A stretch of DNA of 64,000 nucleotides from Echinococcus granulosus. Lineage: Eukaryota > Platyhelminthes > Cestoda > Cyclophyllidea > Taeniidae. This document shows, piece by piece, positions 63,201 through 64,000 of the stretch. The notes below the pieces were generated by a model that had not been told where the DNA came from, searched no databases, and was given only the letters and a program-made list of their open reading frames with translations. Both the position numbers and the translations under genes were made by a program. The stretch lies in contig NW_020170540.1 of the NCBI RefSeq assembly GCF_000524195.1, forward strand, positions 55,681-119,680, written 5' to 3'. Each line of letters opens with the position of its first letter. Position 1 is the first letter of the stretch.

Positions 63201-64000
63201 TTTTCATAATGCCTTCGGATAATGTCATATCATCCAAATTTGGCTCCATAAGGGGGTCATTTAGTTAGTGTAACTGGATAAGGACATAAAAACAGCTGAA
63301 AGAAACCACTTGAACCTTAGACAAAACTGGAAGCACTCTGGCGCAGTGCTAAACGCCTCTCAGGTTCTGCCCATTTAGATGTTCTGGCTTTAGCAACCCT
63401 CACTTTCAATTTCCTACCACCCAAACACTTAAGAAAGATAAGGTATAAAATGCGGCAGGGCAGCAGGCAACCCCTGATTTGCTAAAATTAAAGCATAGAT
63501 GGGCTTATTCCATGCCTATATTTATAAAGAAGGGCAGTATTTATAAATAAGTGATTGCAGTTCCTTAAAATAGGTGCTTTATCCATGTAAACCTTATTAT
63601 TCTATCTTAGTGATGGTTCTCCAAACATTAGGGCATATTATATGTTCGCCCACGTAACTCGTCAAATGCGGGCTTTCAGGTCACTCAGAATGAGTTTCTT
63701 TGTTCAGTTTCGTAATCCATTCTGGGTGCTAACACGGGCATCCAGGAAGCGTTCTAAGACCTTTAGCATCCCATATCTTTACTTTAGATAGCTGAAAAAT
63801 AAGCCTTGAGGACCTAGTTACAAGGTCTAGTCATATTTAGGTAAGTAATCTTCGAAAATTATTTAAATTAAAAAGCATTAATCACACACATGTGCCCAAC
63901 ATGCTACTGATTCAAAGTAGTAGTGATCATCGTCCTCAGTTTCTCCTCTCAAGAGGTGAATAGAAATCAGGGGGCAAAAATAAGACAAACAATCGCCACA

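Larger units (their letters stand above)
55300..64000. repeat. Upstream-type paralogous block P4
   Basis: Right-hand partner of P1, P2 and P3: 55310-57070 matches 22.1-22.6 and 27.5-27.9 kb, 57240-57960 matches 40.9-41.8 kb, 58900-62600 matches 23.2-26.5 kb, and 62890-64000 matches 41.8-43.1 kb. It appears to be the least deleted copy and runs off the window end. Confidence 0.65.

Noticed and set aside
1..64000. CRISPR arrays, rRNA genes, bacterial operons, intact retrotransposon or transposase genes
   Set aside because: No regularly spaced direct repeats, no rRNA-like sequence, and no reverse transcriptase (YxDD-type) or transposase motif was noticed in the open frames read.

Overview
The window is AT-rich animal-type nuclear DNA. 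It has no long continuous reading frame, no bacterial-style gene packing and no ribosome-binding sites. Short reading frames end at spliceosomal signals (pyrimidine tract + AG, GTRAG), the DNA is repeat-rich, and there are two 100-N scaffold gaps (29903-30002, 51284-51383). A flatworm or another intron-rich invertebrate would fit, but nothing seen fixes the taxon.

The organising signal is a set of same-orientation, strongly diverged paralogous blocks. When the minus strand is read inside them, aligned copies share reading frames, exon lengths and splice sites. The clearest module is a C2H2 zinc-finger exon followed by a 78-nt linker exon and a short tail exon. It occurs four times, near 1.9-2.7, 10.8-11.6, 20.9-21.5 and 33.5-34.3 kb. 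Copy A has all four metal ligands. Copy D has lost only the first Cys. Copies C and B are progressively more eroded.

Upstream of these on the minus strand (higher coordinates) lie further repeated exon candidates: a 109-nt exon (57.4, 41.2 and, decayed, 29.1 kb), a proline/serine-tract exon (55.3, 27.7 kb), a short exon (52.4, 38.9 kb), a 303-nt exon that is intact at 51.7 kb and stop-ridden at 38.1 kb, a finger-like exon (51.0, 37.5 kb), and a tandemly duplicated exon (50.7, 49.9 kb). Most boundaries fall in codon phase 1.

Layout: copy A 0.8-2.8 kb; featureless 2.8-9.8 kb; copy B 9.8-12.6 kb; featureless to 16.2 kb; a decayed tetranucleotide tract 16.2-17.06 kb; copy C from 20.5 kb with upstream blocks to about 29.6 kb; copy D from 33.1 kb with upstream blocks to about 43.1 kb; a separate stretch 43-49.7 kb holding the longest open frame (45.2-45.7 kb); then the upstream part of copy E from 49.7 kb to the window end, whose finger and tail exons I could not find. 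I interpret this as a birth-and-death array of a rapidly decaying zinc-finger gene family, transcribed leftwards. All homology statements come from reading by eye, with no alignment software.
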